Assembly (NCBI GenBank): GCA_025642075.2
Contig: JAODUO010001099.1
Coordinates: 89,837-153,836 of the forward strand
Reading direction: 5' to 3'
DNA length: 64,000 bases
Source: Ridgeia piscesae
Lineage: Eukaryota > Annelida > Polychaeta > Sabellida > Siboglinidae
The notes below the pieces were generated by a model. The model ran no database searches. It saw nothing but the letters and a program-made list of their open reading frames with translations, and was not told the DNA's origin. Below are positions 36,880 to 48,300 of this stretch, in pieces; within the stretch, counting starts at the first letter, position 1, and each line of letters opens with the position of its first letter. A program made the translations under genes and the position numbers.

Positions 36880-37292
36880 AGAGCCCGCGGCGACCAATTT
36901 GGTGTTGTACTCATCCACCGGTGGCGCCACAGAATACGCATAAAGAAGACGTGTTGAGCTGTCCGAATGAGTCGATGTTCCTGGACCTACTCAATAGGTA
37001 ATTTCTACCAAGCAGAAAGTTGGGCGAAAACGGGACGTTAACTATTAAAGTAATTCCATATCACGGTTAAACATAAACAAATAACGCTACCTTTGTGAAG
37101 AGCCATTAAAATACCATATCTAAGCCTGATCAGTGTTGTTACCGCGATCGAATAAAATAACGTTTCTTACCAAAAATGGTTTTACCGCAACATTTCAAGT
37201 TTGACGCATGCGTACAACCGTGACGTGGCCCAACATCAACAGAATCGACACGCCAGGTCCAGGAAGGAAGAATCACCGACAGCAACGCAAAC
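36880..37292 (+). promoter_or_regulatory. Derlin-2 upstream region, CpG-rich
   Basis: GC- and CpG-richer than its surroundings (GAGCCCGCGGCGACCAAT, CCACCGGTGGCGCC, CGTTTCTTACC). It contains CCAAT at about 36893 and the palindrome ACGCATGCGT at about 37204-37213. The transcription start cannot be placed from sequence alone. Confidence 0.4.
37221..37234 (+). promoter_or_regulatory. UPRE / near-ERSE-II motif upstream of Derlin-2
   Basis: TGACGTGG (37221-37228) matches the UPRE core bound by XBP1/ATF6. It overlaps CGTGG-C-CCAAC, one mismatch from the reverse form of ERSE-II (CGTGG-N-CCAAT). It sits 65-72 bases before the Derlin-2 ATG. Derlins are established IRE1-XBP1/ATF6 targets in animals, which makes the placement meaningful, but an eight-base motif can occur by chance. 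Confidence 0.5.
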
Positions 37293-37385
37293 ATGGCATA
37301 TCAGTCATTCCAGCAAGAGTATATGCAGATGCCCCCTGTGACAAGGGCTTACACGACAGCATGTGTCTTAACGACGTTAGCAGTG
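37293..37385 (+). CDS. DERL2: Derlin-2 exon 1 (start)
   Basis: ATG in context ACAAACATGG. Encodes residues 1-31, [20 protein letters not shown] followed by [11 protein letters not shown], and ends at a GTGAGT donor in phase 0. Confidence 0.95.
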
Positions 37386-40300
37386 GTGAGTTTAATCTAG
37401 ATCATTTTACTAACGATGTAGGTTTGTTGGCATCAAACTGCAATGGCAATGCTACACGTACACCAGGCAGTGCACAGGATTTGACTAGGCGTCACTTACT
37501 GCATGACAGTGACACTGTCATAGGCCCTCAGTAGTCTAGGGCTAGGCTCAGTCAGTACTTCAGAACAGTATTGCTCGTCTTTGGTATGATTGTTAGTGTC
37601 AAACTGGAGCAAGCCAAGGGCAGTGTAACTGCAACTTAGAAAAGCCAACCTTATTTCGTTTCTTGATAACATTTCTGCTGCGCTGTCTACTCTTATATTC
37701 TATATAGAGACTATATAGAATATAGAGTAGACAGCAGCAGTCTGATTGACTGTCAGTGACATTGTCACTCATCCATTCAACGACTTCCCATCTGATACTG
37801 ATTAACTGAGTCTGAGAGAGTAATCAATATTTGAACAATTGCATAGTAATATAGTTGGACTTCACTGATGTAGAAGCAGAAGGCACAAAGTGGTATTCGA
37901 CTGTATCAATTATAATAGATATTCAGTGTTTCCCCTGCTAGTGCTATATGTTGAGCGAGGTGGGCTACTTTGCTGTTTTTCTAAGCCACTTTGCTAAAAA
38001 TATGCCATATAGTGATTTCTTGCTATAAACATGCTTAATTACATGTTGCTACCTTGTAATTTTGAATTTGTTTCCTCTCTATATCCCAGGGAATAGGTTA
38101 AAACATCCTTCTGAATGCACCATTTTGAAGGTAGTTTTAAAAATAGTTCTGGGTGGCTATGCCCCCAGATCCACATAGTGCATCATGCCCTTGGTGCTTG
38201 CTCAGCACATTCTATCACCTCCCCCATTATTTTATCAAGGGAGAACACTGGATATTGGTTTTATTACTGTAATGTGGCCCTATATGTAATTCACACTACT
38301 AAAATAAAATTGTGGGGGTATAAATCATGTTTAAGTGAAGTACTGCAACAAAAATAGACCAGCAAAATAAAGATGTGTAAAAAACACTTTATAACCGGAC
38401 CATTTCACACAAGCCAGTATGAGATCTGGCAGTGTTAATACATTTCCAGTCAGTCACTCAAGCAAACATTTATTCCATTCACAAGTTTCACCTTTTGTTT
38501 GTCAGACTGTAAAAGCACCATTCAACATAGATACTGCTAGTTCCTCACACAAGATATGGTAGCTTCCTGAGTAGTATAGTTCCAATCAGACAGCCTGTAC
38601 CATTGAAACTTGGCACCAGCTTGTAGGTTGACTACAGTGGGAGGCAGCTATTGAGTACAGGACACAATGAGGTGTTAATCCACTGTCTGACTCTCAGCAA
38701 ACAATTGTTGTTGAATGACCACTGACAGCTGAGCTACTTCATCCTCATTGACCAGTGCCCACTGTGTGGTCAAAGACACAAATACTACTGGACTTACCGA
38801 AAAAGTCATTTCAGTGGTACCTCAATTCATGCATCAATAATTTTTACTACGGCCAGTTATTTTGGATTTTAATTGAAATTTGTAAAAATTTAATCAGAAA
38901 ATGTTAATGTTGTTTTTCAACAAATTGAAATTGATAAAAAAGTGAATTGAACTTAAATATATTCAAATGAATTGATTGTGTCGTTACCCGATGGCATAAA
39001 TAAGTAGTAAACATGTACAGACAACCTAGTATATTGTGGAATGGGAGAAGTGAAAAAATTCCTTTGAAGAAACTTGTTTTTAAAACTGATGTGTTTTTGT
39101 TCCAGCAACTTGACCTGATAACACCGTTCCAGTTATATTTCAACCCAGATTTAATACTTAGACATTACCAGGTGAGTGTGTTTATCGATACAGAATTGGA
39201 CCACAGCATTAGTCAAATGTTAATTCTATAAAGACTATGTTCTTGTAGAAGTAATGGTTAATAATAGTATGAAAAAAATCTAATTTAACTTAATTGGAAG
39301 TTTTTCTTTAAACTACACTGTAATGCATATTTCTTACAATTAATTTAAGTTGTGTATTTCACGTTGATGCATCGTATTAATATGTTTCCATTATTGAATC
39401 AATTTGTATTTATCTTCAGCTGATACTGTTATATTATATAACATATTGTATAACGTATATTTTTTGTTTCAGTTGTGGCGATTGGTGACAAATTTCATGT
39501 TCTTTGGTACGATAGGATTCAACTTCCTATTCAACATGATCTTCACATATCGCTACTGTCGCATGTTGGAAGAAGGGTCATTCCGGGGTCGAACGGCCGA
39601 CTTCTTCTTCATGTTTCTCTTTGGGGGTTTTCTCATGACTGTATCCTTTCTGTGTGTCTCTGGTTTTCCAAAGCTGTTAAAAATAGCTAAAATCAGTGTG
39701 TGCTGTAATAATTTTGTTCTTAAAGTGATATTTTAATGGTAAAGCAATAATAACTATTTTTTATTTCCACCCAGAGTAGTATTCTGTTCAAGTGTCTTTA
39801 CATGTAGTACTGACTAAAATGTAGATAATGTGATTAAATGTATAAAAAGACTAGAAAGCCATGTAACCGGTACTAAATAAGCCTAGCTCAAAGTTGCAAG
39901 GTTTACTGATATGTATAAGTTCTGCTTCTACCTTAATGGCCAAATGTAGAAGTGCTGAAAACTATCAGTACATGTATTACTAATGGAATAATAATAATAC
40001 ATTTTACGTGTGTAAAAAATAAAAATAAATAGACAATCAAATATTCAAGAATAAAATATTAAAACAATAGGCTAGGTAACATAATTAAGCGTATGAAGTG
40101 GCTAAAACTGAATTAAAATAAAATAAAACATTCTAAAAAACCTGAGCTAAAGTATTTTAGAAAGCGCAGTTTCCAATAGCATGTTCCATGTTGTACAACC
40201 ATGAAAGATTAGATTTAGCAGAGTTAGAGCACAATAGGTTGAATGTTGTCCTTGACCGTGGCACCTCAGGTAGTTGCCCTGTTTGTGAATCTGGTGTTTC

Positions 40301-42658
40301 TGGGCCAGGCGTTCACCATCATGCTGGTGTACGTGTGGAGTCGACGCAACCCCTACGTCCGCATGAACTTCTTCGGGCTGCTTAACTTCCAGGCGCCCTA
40401 CCTGCCCTGGGTGCTCCTTGCGTTCTCCCTCCTCCTCGGGAACTCCGTAGTAGTCGACATGATGGGTGAGTGGAGTCATCATTAATACTCTGTAGTAGTA
40501 AACATGATGCGTGAGTGTAGTCATCATTAATACTCTGTAGTAGTAAACATGATGAGTGAGTAAGTCAGCTACATCATCATCGTTATTTTGTAGATGATTG
40601 AGTCTCAGAATCATTTACATCTTCTTGTGGAGCGACATTTCAGCATTTAACATGCTCTTGTGGAGCAACATGTCACCATTTAACATGCTCTTGTGGAGCA
40701 ACATGTCACTATTTAACATGCTCTTGTGGAGCAACATGTCACTATTTTACATGCTCTTGTGGAGTGACATGTCACTATTTTACATGCTCTTGTGGAGTGA
40801 CATGTCAGCATTTAACGTGCTCTTGTAGAGCAACATGTCACCATTTAACATGCTCTTGTGGAGCAACATGTCACCATTTAACATGCTCTTGTGGAGCAAC
40901 ATGTCACTATTTTACATGCTCTTGTGGAGTGACATGTCAGCATTTTACATGCTCTTGTGGAGCAACATGTCACCATTTAACATGCTCTTGTGGAGCAACA
41001 TGTCACTATTTTACATGCTCTTGTGGAGTGACATGTCAGCATTTAACATGCTCTTGTGGAGCAACATGTCACCATTTAACATGCTCTTGTGGAGCAACAT
41101 GTCACCATTTAACATGCTCTTGTGGAGCAACATGTCACTATTTTACATGCTCTTGTGGAGTGACATGTCAGCATTTTACATGCTCTTGTGGAGTGACATG
41201 TCAGCATTTTACATGCTCTTATAGAGCAACATGTCAGCATTTAACATGCTCTTGTAGAGCAACACGTCAGCATTTTACATGCTCTTATAGAGCAACATGT
41301 CAGCATTTAACATGCTCTTGTAGAGCAACACGTCAGCATTTTACATGCTCTTATAGAGCAACATGTCAGCATTTAACATGCTCTTGTAGAGCAACACGTC
41401 AGCATTTTACATGCTCTTTTAGAGCGACATGTCAGCATTTAACACAGTCTTGTGGAGTGACATGTCAACATTTAACATGCTCTTTATAGAGCGACATGCC
41501 AGCATTTAACATGCTCTTATTGAGCGACATGTCAGCATTTAACATGCTCTTGTAGAGGTGACATATTCTCAGAGACTCTTGTGTAAAGTGACACCCTCCA
41601 CCAGTGCTGCAGATCTTGTATACTGTTGTATTGTTGCTTCAGGTATTGCAATAGGCCACATATACTACTTCCTGGAGGATGTCTTCCCTGAACAAGCGGG
41701 AGGATTCAAGATTCTAGTCACCCCACAAATACTGTATGTAGATTATTATTATACAGCATGTTTCTGTACCGTAAATCTGGCAATTCTAGCCATTAAGAGG
41801 CGCATTATAGAAGCACTGATCTTTTAAACATTAACTTAGAAAATTGCATCTCTATAAGCTATCAATTAATTTGAATAAATATTACTAATGAAAAGTGAAG
41901 CTAGCGTGGTAATTCTAATAAATATTAGTATAATATATGCAAGTTGAAAATAATAATAATAAATGTGTTGATAAATAGATAATAAAACAGTTTAAAAGAA
42001 CGGATATTTCTTTCATTCAAAGTGTAAAAAGCTTGGTTAAAAATAAAGTGTCTTTACATCGCCGTTGAGTGACTGCCATTAAAGATCAGTTAAAGATAAT
42101 CGATCGTGTTGCCATACCACTTTAACATTTTCATTTAAGATATAGCATGTGATTTCAGTGTCTGTCTGCGACTGTTGTGTCGTGTCGTGTCGTGTCGTGT
42201 CGTGTTTGTGAACCTCAGTATCAGTTGATGTTGCACTTGTTGAAATCTGGAAAATAAGTAGTTAGAATGATTGTATATTTCATCACCAGGACATTGCACT
42301 AGGACACATTCCGTGATGTGTTATGAAATAATGTCCTGTGTAATATGGTGAAGTAAATTTTTTTGGAAATGCTCCCTGAATTTAACAGTGAATTCTGTAA
42401 ACTGATGAATTTTGGTAAAATGTTATTTTAGTGAAACAGCCCCCTGGCTTCATAATCATAAAGTTCTGCATGGCGCGTGTTGTTAACGTATTTTAATCTG
42501 CTTCCAGGAAGAAGATATTTGATGCACAGCCGGATGATCCCAGCTACAACCCCCTCCCAGAGGAGCGGCCAGGGGGCTTTGCCTGGGGTGAGGGGGCGAG
42601 GGTAGGGGGAAATGACGACAACAACGAGGCAGCCAACAACCAACAACAAGATCAGTGA
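37293..42658 (+). CDS. DERL2: Derlin-2, ER-associated degradation membrane protein
   Basis: Six coding exons: 37293-37385, 39106-39171, 39473-39640, 40270-40465, 41643-41733, 42508-42658; all GT-AG and phase-consistent, 254 aa (human DERL2 239). Known role: a catalytically inactive rhomboid-fold protein of the ER membrane that works with the HRD1/SEL1L ligase and p97/VCP to retrotranslocate misfolded proteins. Visible: a cytosolic N terminus [20 protein letters not shown], hydrophobic segments from about residue 21, the family WR motif (W55-R56), the conserved [14 protein letters not shown] loop, [19 protein letters not shown], a GxxxG motif (G175, G179), and a C-terminal SHP box [11 protein letters not shown] (229-239) for p97 binding. 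The rhomboid catalytic Ser/His pair is absent, as in all derlins. The tail after the SHP box ([15 protein letters not shown]) is a local extension. Closer to Derlin-2/3 than Derlin-1. Confidence 0.96.
37675..37740. repeat. near-perfect inverted repeat (hairpin) in Derlin-2 intron 1
   Basis: Left arm 37675-37707 and right arm 37711-37740 are reverse complements except for two small bulges, with a three-base AGA loop. The arm core is GTCTACTCTATATTCTATAT. Confidence 0.85.
37750..39105 (+). other. remainder of Derlin-2 intron 1
   Basis: Non-coding AT-rich intron DNA. No recognisable repeat or RNA gene. It ends at TTGTTCCAG. Confidence 0.6.
39106..39171 (+). CDS. DERL2: Derlin-2 exon 2
   Basis: Twenty-two codons, [20 protein letters not shown] then YQ (residues 32-53), between TTCCAG and GTGAGT. 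Phase 0 at both ends. Confidence 0.96.
39473..39640 (+). CDS. DERL2: Derlin-2 exon 3
   Basis: Opens [20 protein letters not shown] with the derlin WR motif, then [20 protein letters not shown] and a membrane segment ending FGGFLMT (residues 54-109). The donor is GTATCC; the next exon continues VVALFVNL, aligning with vertebrate LFGLFVSL without a gap. Confidence 0.95.
39660..40269 (+). other. Derlin-2 intron 3
   Basis: AT-rich intron with no recognised feature. The acceptor is CACCTCAG. Confidence 0.6.
40270..40465 (+). CDS. DERL2: Derlin-2 exon 4
   Basis: Residues 110-174: [60 protein letters not shown], then VVDMM and the first base of Gly175. The donor is GTGAGT. Most conserved part of the family. 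Confidence 0.96.
40621..41557. repeat. 33-bp minisatellite in Derlin-2 intron 4, about 28 copies
   Basis: Unit TGCTCTTGTGGAGCAACATG followed by TCACCATTTAACA, with a few recurring variants (GTGGAGTGACATG, TATAGAGCAACATG, TAGAGCAACACG). Because 33 is a multiple of three, frames stay open ([11 protein letters not shown] or [11 protein letters not shown]). Its place between two verified exons shows it is intronic. Confidence 0.95.
41643..41733 (+). CDS. DERL2: Derlin-2 exon 5
   Basis: Follows [28 protein letters not shown] then [10 protein letters not shown] (residues 175-204) and two bases of Leu205. Holds the GxxxG motif. The donor is GTATGT. Confidence 0.95.
41740..42507 (+). other. Derlin-2 intron 5
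   Basis: AT-rich, with a short (GTGTC)n run of five to six units at 42176-42206. The acceptor is GCTTCCAG. Confidence 0.6.
42508..42658 (+). CDS. DERL2: Derlin-2 exon 6 (C terminus)
   Basis: [20 protein letters not shown] then [14 protein letters not shown] and an Asn/Gln-rich tail, ending TGA (residues 206-254). [16 protein letters not shown] is shared with vertebrate Derlin-2; the SHP box is intact. Confidence 0.95.
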
Positions 42659-43985
42659 GAACACCCTGGACAGTGTCTGACAACTTGGAGTGACCAATCC
42701 TGTACATTAGTGACCATCAACTGCCCAGCGGTCAAAGCCACAATGTAAAATATCGTCATACGGCAGACTGGCGATGGAACACAACGCTTTCTCAGGAGAC
42801 ATGTCTAGATATTGATGCTTAATTTAGTGCATTTCCTCTGTGTAAATGACATTTTAAGACACCATCTCTTGCCGATCGTCCATACGTCCAGTTCTATGCA
42901 GCAGTGTAAGTGTAGGGAGTTTGTAGACATCGAAACGGACGATCAGGTTGCCATTACTGAGTGTGTTTATTACTGAGTGTGTTTACAGCTTCAAAGACCC
43001 AAGGATGTGTGAACAGAATTGGAAATGTAAAACAATCTAAAGAAATTCGATTTACGTAATTTTTCGCGCAGGGCCATCATATGCAGCAGACATTACAAAT
43101 TGCATTTATTCCTTCCTTTGCCGGAATACCCGTCCTCCTTTCATGTAACTGTTTTTAAAGATGTCATAGTGGAAACATTATATCTGAAAAATTCAGTGGT
43201 TTGTTAATTAACAAAAAGTGGCAAGTTTGATACTGTACCGGCATTAGAGTTCAATCGTTTGGGAAACTATCATTATAGTATGGGGGTCGTACTGTAGTCA
43301 CCCAAAGTGCCATTGACGTCACTAATTTTGGCATGCAAATGTGTGACATTTTGTTCAAATGTATTGGTTGCTGATGTAAAAGTTATGGAATTGTCAAACA
43401 TTCACACAGAAACACATTTGTGCTGTACTCAGCTGATGCCTTGCCACTGAGTGTGTACACTGTTATCAATGTGGTGTGTGAACGTGCATCCATACATTGT
43501 TAAGCCTTTTCATATAGACAAAGTATTTTCAAGACATGATGTCTAGCCTATCAGAAAATGCTATTTGTGTGTGGGATGGCATTGTAGTTGTAGAAGAGTA
43601 CATTTCACTAACTTTTTAAAAATACCATCTTATGTAATGAACAGACAGGTTTATTTATGACTGCTATGTAATAAATAAATCTGTCCATGGGAATAGTTAT
43701 ACCAAAGTTCCACATATGTACAAGGCATTGCATAAACTGTTGGAAGATCTTATATTGATACAAAGTGTACATAACAAATAATCATGTAAATAGAACCAAA
43801 CACAATAGTGGCCATTTTTACTACATTAGTCAGCTCAGTCAAACGTTCATCTGTCAAACTGCAGAAATGTTGCATTCTTAGAAATGCAGTTCACAATAAT
43901 AAGAGACACAGTAGGGCTACATACAGGAAGTCTTCAGGGTGTAACAGTACGGAATATAGCAATAAAACACTGATTGTGTCGTAAG
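42659..43985 (+). other. Derlin-2 3' UTR (inferred extent)
   Basis: No other gene signal follows the stop. The region contains AATAAA at 43670-43675 and 43961-43966. The extent is inferred from the second signal and the GT-rich segment after it. Confidence 0.55.
43961..43966 (+). terminator. likely Derlin-2 polyadenylation signal
   Basis: AATAAA followed some 30 bases later by TTGTTGTGTTTGTGGTTATT, a plausible GT-rich downstream element. An earlier AATAAATAAA at 43670 could give a shorter transcript. Confidence 0.6.
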
Positions 43986-44029
43986 CAAATTATTGTTGTG
44001 TTTGTGGTTATTGCACCAACAAAGAGGGT

Positions 44030-44670
44030 CTAAAATGCCTTTTTATATATCGATTGCGTAATAATTGTTCTGCATTAAAAAATCGCCTCGATCAAATTAA
44101 TACAATTATTGGTTATTATTTTAGCATTCACCAAGTTAAATATGTGATTAGCAATAAATCAGTTAGCTGGAGATGATTCAAACATATCTGCATAGTATAA
44201 AAGGTTAATGAAAACATTATCAATTTGGACCCAATAAGGAAAGGGCAAATGGACCACTGGTAATCTGAAATAGTATGGACCAATCAGTGAAGAAGGTACA
44301 TAGCTGTGGGAAACACCTGCAGACAGAGACAAAGGAGAGAAATGTATGGGTTCTTGTCTGAGCCCTAGGCTATGTGCCACATATAATGTCTGATAAGAAA
44401 AGTCGCTGAACTGCTTTTGATGGGTAAAAATTTAAATTTTTGTCAATGATTTCAATCAATTATGTAGCATACATATCAGCACCATCACACGCCAGCGGTT
44501 ACTGCGGCTGATTACGCCAGTATTAGCTTTCACTTCTTGATAGTATTGTGGTAGCCTTGGCAATGGAGGAAACAGTCCACCATTTTGGAGGGGTGTGCAT
44601 ATTAAGCATTTTAAGAAACTCTAAAGTTAATGAATTAAAAGAAATTAGTTTTAGGTTTGATTATTTGCAA
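44030..44670. other. intergenic, no gene recognised
   Basis: AT-rich, nothing supported. Confidence 0.4.
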
Positions 44671-44677
44671 ACTAATG

Positions 44678-44811
44678 GTAGGAATAATGATAATAATTAA
44701 AAACAATGATTACACACACACATATATATATATATATACCGGGTATACATATACCCGGTATGTACATATATGTGTATATATATATATTATGTTTTTAATT
44801 ATCGTTATTCC

Positions 44812-44814
<3 letters not shown>
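44678..44814. repeat. 137-bp palindromic fold-back around a TA core
   Basis: The outer left arm GTAGGAATAATGATAATAAT and outer right arm ATTATCGTTATTCCTAC are reverse complements with small gaps. The centre TACCGGGTATA/TATACCCGGTA is a near-perfect palindrome, and TA/CA-rich sequence lies between. It could be a tiny fold-back element or the product of a palindromic duplication. Confidence 0.75.
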
Positions 44815-44843
<29 letters not shown>

Positions 44844-45179
44844 CGAATACATTTTATCTTAGGTGAAAACCCATATACAATTGGTACATACATTAGCACA
44901 TCTAAGTAGCCTATAAAAGATAAAATATGAAAAAAAATGAATAGATAAATAAGGTTATAAGTTAGATAAATGTAAAATTGTAGAAAAACATAAAATAATG
45001 AGCAATATACAGGATGTGATTGTATAATAAATATGCAATTAATGTATGTAAATAAACACCGTTTGAAAAGTAAGTTATATAAACAACTTACTGACTTTAA
45101 AAATATATATAATAAATAAATAATAATAAAGTTATATGCGAGACATGATGACTATCTTACAGATTTACTGTGTACAACG

Positions 45180-45180
<1 letters not shown>

Positions 45181-45218
<38 letters not shown>

Positions 45219-45225
45219 TACACAT
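45181..45225. repeat. (TA)n microsatellite
   Basis: TA run about 100 bases before the large minisatellite array. A second TA run lies at about 44815-44843. Confidence 0.95.
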
Positions 45226-45332
45226 AATGGTTCTAGACTAGGAGGATGCGCATTGTGATTTCAGCCACACGCTATTTGTGTTACATGCAGTGTTGTGGAT
45301 GTGAATGGATCATTATGCAGCCGTAGTGGGAT

Positions 45333-48300
45333 TCCCACCAGTCGTGTAACCTAGCTTCTTCAAATTGGGACAGGTATTTGGGCTGTTCCCACCAGTCGTG
45401 TAACCTAGCTTCTTCAAATTGGGACAGGTATTTGGGCTGTTCCCACCAGTCGTGTAACCTAGCTTCTTCAAATTGGGACAGTTATTTGGGCTGTTCCCAC
45501 CAGTCATGTAACCTAGCTTCTTCAAACCGGGACAGGTATTTGGGCTGTTCCCACCAGTCATGTAACCTAGCTTCTTCAAACCGGGACAGGTATTTGGGCT
45601 GTTCCCACCAGGCGTGTAACCTAGCTTCTTCAAATTGGGACAGGTATTTGGGCTGTTCCCACCAGTCGTGTAACCTAGCTTCTTCAAACCGGGACAGGTA
45701 TTTGGGCTGTTCCCACCAGGCGTGTAACCTAGCTTCTTCAAATTGGGACAGGTATTTGGGCTGTTCCCACCAGTCGTGTAACCTAGCTTCTTCAAACCGG
45801 GACAAGTATTTGGGCTGTTCCCACCAGTCGTGTAACCTAGCTTCTTCAAATTGGGACAGGTATTTGGGCTGTTCCCACCAGTCGTGTAACCTAGCTTCTT
45901 CAAATTGGGACAGGTATTTGGGCTGTTCCCACCAGTTGTGTAACATAGCTTCTTCAAATTGGGACAGGTATTTGGGCTGTTCCCACCAGTCGTGTAACCT
46001 AGCTTCTTCAAATTGGGACAGTATTTGGGCTGTTCCCACCAGTCTGTAACCTAGCTTCTTCAAACCGGGACAGGTATTTGGGCTGTTCCCACCAGTCATG
46101 TAACCTAGCTTCTTCAAACCGGGACAGGTATTTGGGCTGTTCCCACCAGGCGTGTAACCTAGCTTCTTCAAATTGGGACAGGTATTTGGGCTGTTCCCAC
46201 CAGTCGTGTAACCTAGCTTCTTCAAACCGGGACAGGTATTTGGGCTGTTCCCACCAGGCGTGTAACCTAGCTTCTTCAAATTGGGACAGGTATTTGGGCT
46301 GTTCCCACCAGTCTGTAACCTAGCTTCTTCAAACCGGGACAAGTATTTGGGCTGTTCCCACCAGTCGTGTAACCTAGCTTCTTCAAATTGGGACAGGTAT
46401 TTGGGCTGTTCCCACCAGTCGTGTAACCTAGCTTCTTCAAACGGGACAGGTATTTGGGCTGTTCCCACCAGTTGTGTAACTAGCTTCTTCAAATTGGGAC
46501 AGGTATTTGGGCTGTTCCCACCAGTCGTGTAACCTAGCTTCTTCAAACCGGGACAGTATTTGGGCTGTTCCCACCAGTCATGTAACCTAGCTTCTTCAAA
46601 CCGGGACAGGTATTTGGGCTGTTCCCACCAGTCATGTAACCTAGCTTCTTCAAACCGGGACAGGTATTTGGGCTGTTCCCACCAGTCATGTAACCTAGCT
46701 TCTTCAAATTGGGACAGGTATTTGGGCTGTTCCCACCAGTCGTGTAACCTAGCTTCTTCAAACCGGGACAGGTATTTGGGCTGTTCCCACCAGTCTGTAA
46801 CCTAGCTTCTTCAAATTGGGACAGGTATTTGGGCTGTTCCCACCAGTCGTGTAACCTAGCTTCTTCAAATTGGGACAGGTATTTGGGCTGTTCCCACCAG
46901 TCGTGTAACCTAGCTTCTTCAAACCGGGACAGGTATTTGGGCTGTTCCCACCAGTCGTGTAACCTAGCTTCTTCAAACCGGGACAGGTATTTGGGCTGTT
47001 CCCACCAGTCGTGTAACCTAGCTTCTTCAAATTGGGACAGGTATTTGGGCTGTTCCCACCAGTCGTGTAACCTAGCTTCTTCAAATTGGGACAGGTATTT
47101 GGGCTGTTCCCACCAGTCATGTAACCTAGCTTCTTCAAACCGGGACAGGTATTTGGGCTGTTCCCACCAGTCATGTAACCTAGCTTCTTCAAACCGGGAC
47201 AGGTATTTGGGCTGTTCCCACCAGTCGTGTAACCTAGCTTCTTCAAATTGGGACAGGTATTTGGGCTGTTCCCACCAGTCGTGTAACCTAGCTTCTTCAA
47301 ACCGGGACAGGTATTTGGGCTGTTCCCACCAGTCGTGTAACCTAGCTTCTTCAAATTGGGACAGGTATTTGGGCTGTTCCCACCAGTCGTGTAACCTAGC
47401 TTCTTCAAACGGGACAGGTATTTGGGCTGTTCCCACCAGTCGTGTAACCTAGCTTCTTCAAATGGGACAGGTATTTGGGCTGTTCCCACCAGTCGTGTAA
47501 CCTAGCTTCTTCAAACTGGGACAGGTATTTGGGCTGTTCCCACCAGTCGTGTAACCTAGCTTCTTCAAACCGGGACAGGTATTTGGGCTGTTCCCACCAG
47601 TCGTGTAACCTAGCTTCTTCAAATTGGGACAGGTATTTGGGCTGTTCCCACCAGTCATGTAACCTAGCTTCTTCAAACCGGGACAGGTATTTGGGCTGTT
47701 CCCACCAGTCATGTAACCTAGCTTCTTCAAACCGGGACAGGTATTTGGGCTGTTCCCACCAGTCGTGTAACCTAGCTTCTTCAAATTGGGACAGGTATTT
47801 GGGCTGTTCCCACCAGTCGTGTAACCTAGCTTCTTCAAACCGGGACAGGTATTTGGGCTGTTCCCACCAGTCGTGTAACCTAGCTTCTTCAAATTGGGAC
47901 AGGTATTTGGGCTGTTCCCACCAGTCGTGTAACCTAGCTTCTTCAAATTGGGACAGGTATTTGGGCTGTTCCCACCAGTCGTGTAACCTAGCTTCTTCAA
48001 ACCGGGACAGGTATTTGGGCTGTTCCCACCAGTCGTGTAACCTAGCTTCTTCAAACCGGGACAGGTATTTGGGCTGTTCCCACCAGTCGTGTAACCTAGC
48101 TTCTTCAAATTGGGACAGGTATTTGGGCTGTTCCCACCAGTCGTGTAACCTAGCTTCTTCAAACCGGGACAGGTATTTGGGCTGTTCCCACCAGTCTGTA
48201 ACCTAGCTTCTTCAAACCGGGACAGGTATTTGGGCTGTTCCCACCAGTCATGTAACCTAGCTTCTTCAAACCGGGACAGGTATTTGGGCTGTTCCCACCA

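Noticed and set aside
36893..36915. classical ERSE (CCAAT-N9-CCACG) in the Derlin-2 upstream region
   Set aside because: CCAAT is present but the sequence nine bases later is TACTC, not CCACG. Only the UPRE/near-ERSE-II site at 37221 is supported.
40764..41489. 241-codon Cys/His-rich frame resembling a zinc-finger repeat protein
   Set aside because: It is the 33-bp minisatellite inside Derlin-2 intron 4. The Cys spacing follows the repeat unit and the parallel frame reads [11 protein letters not shown].
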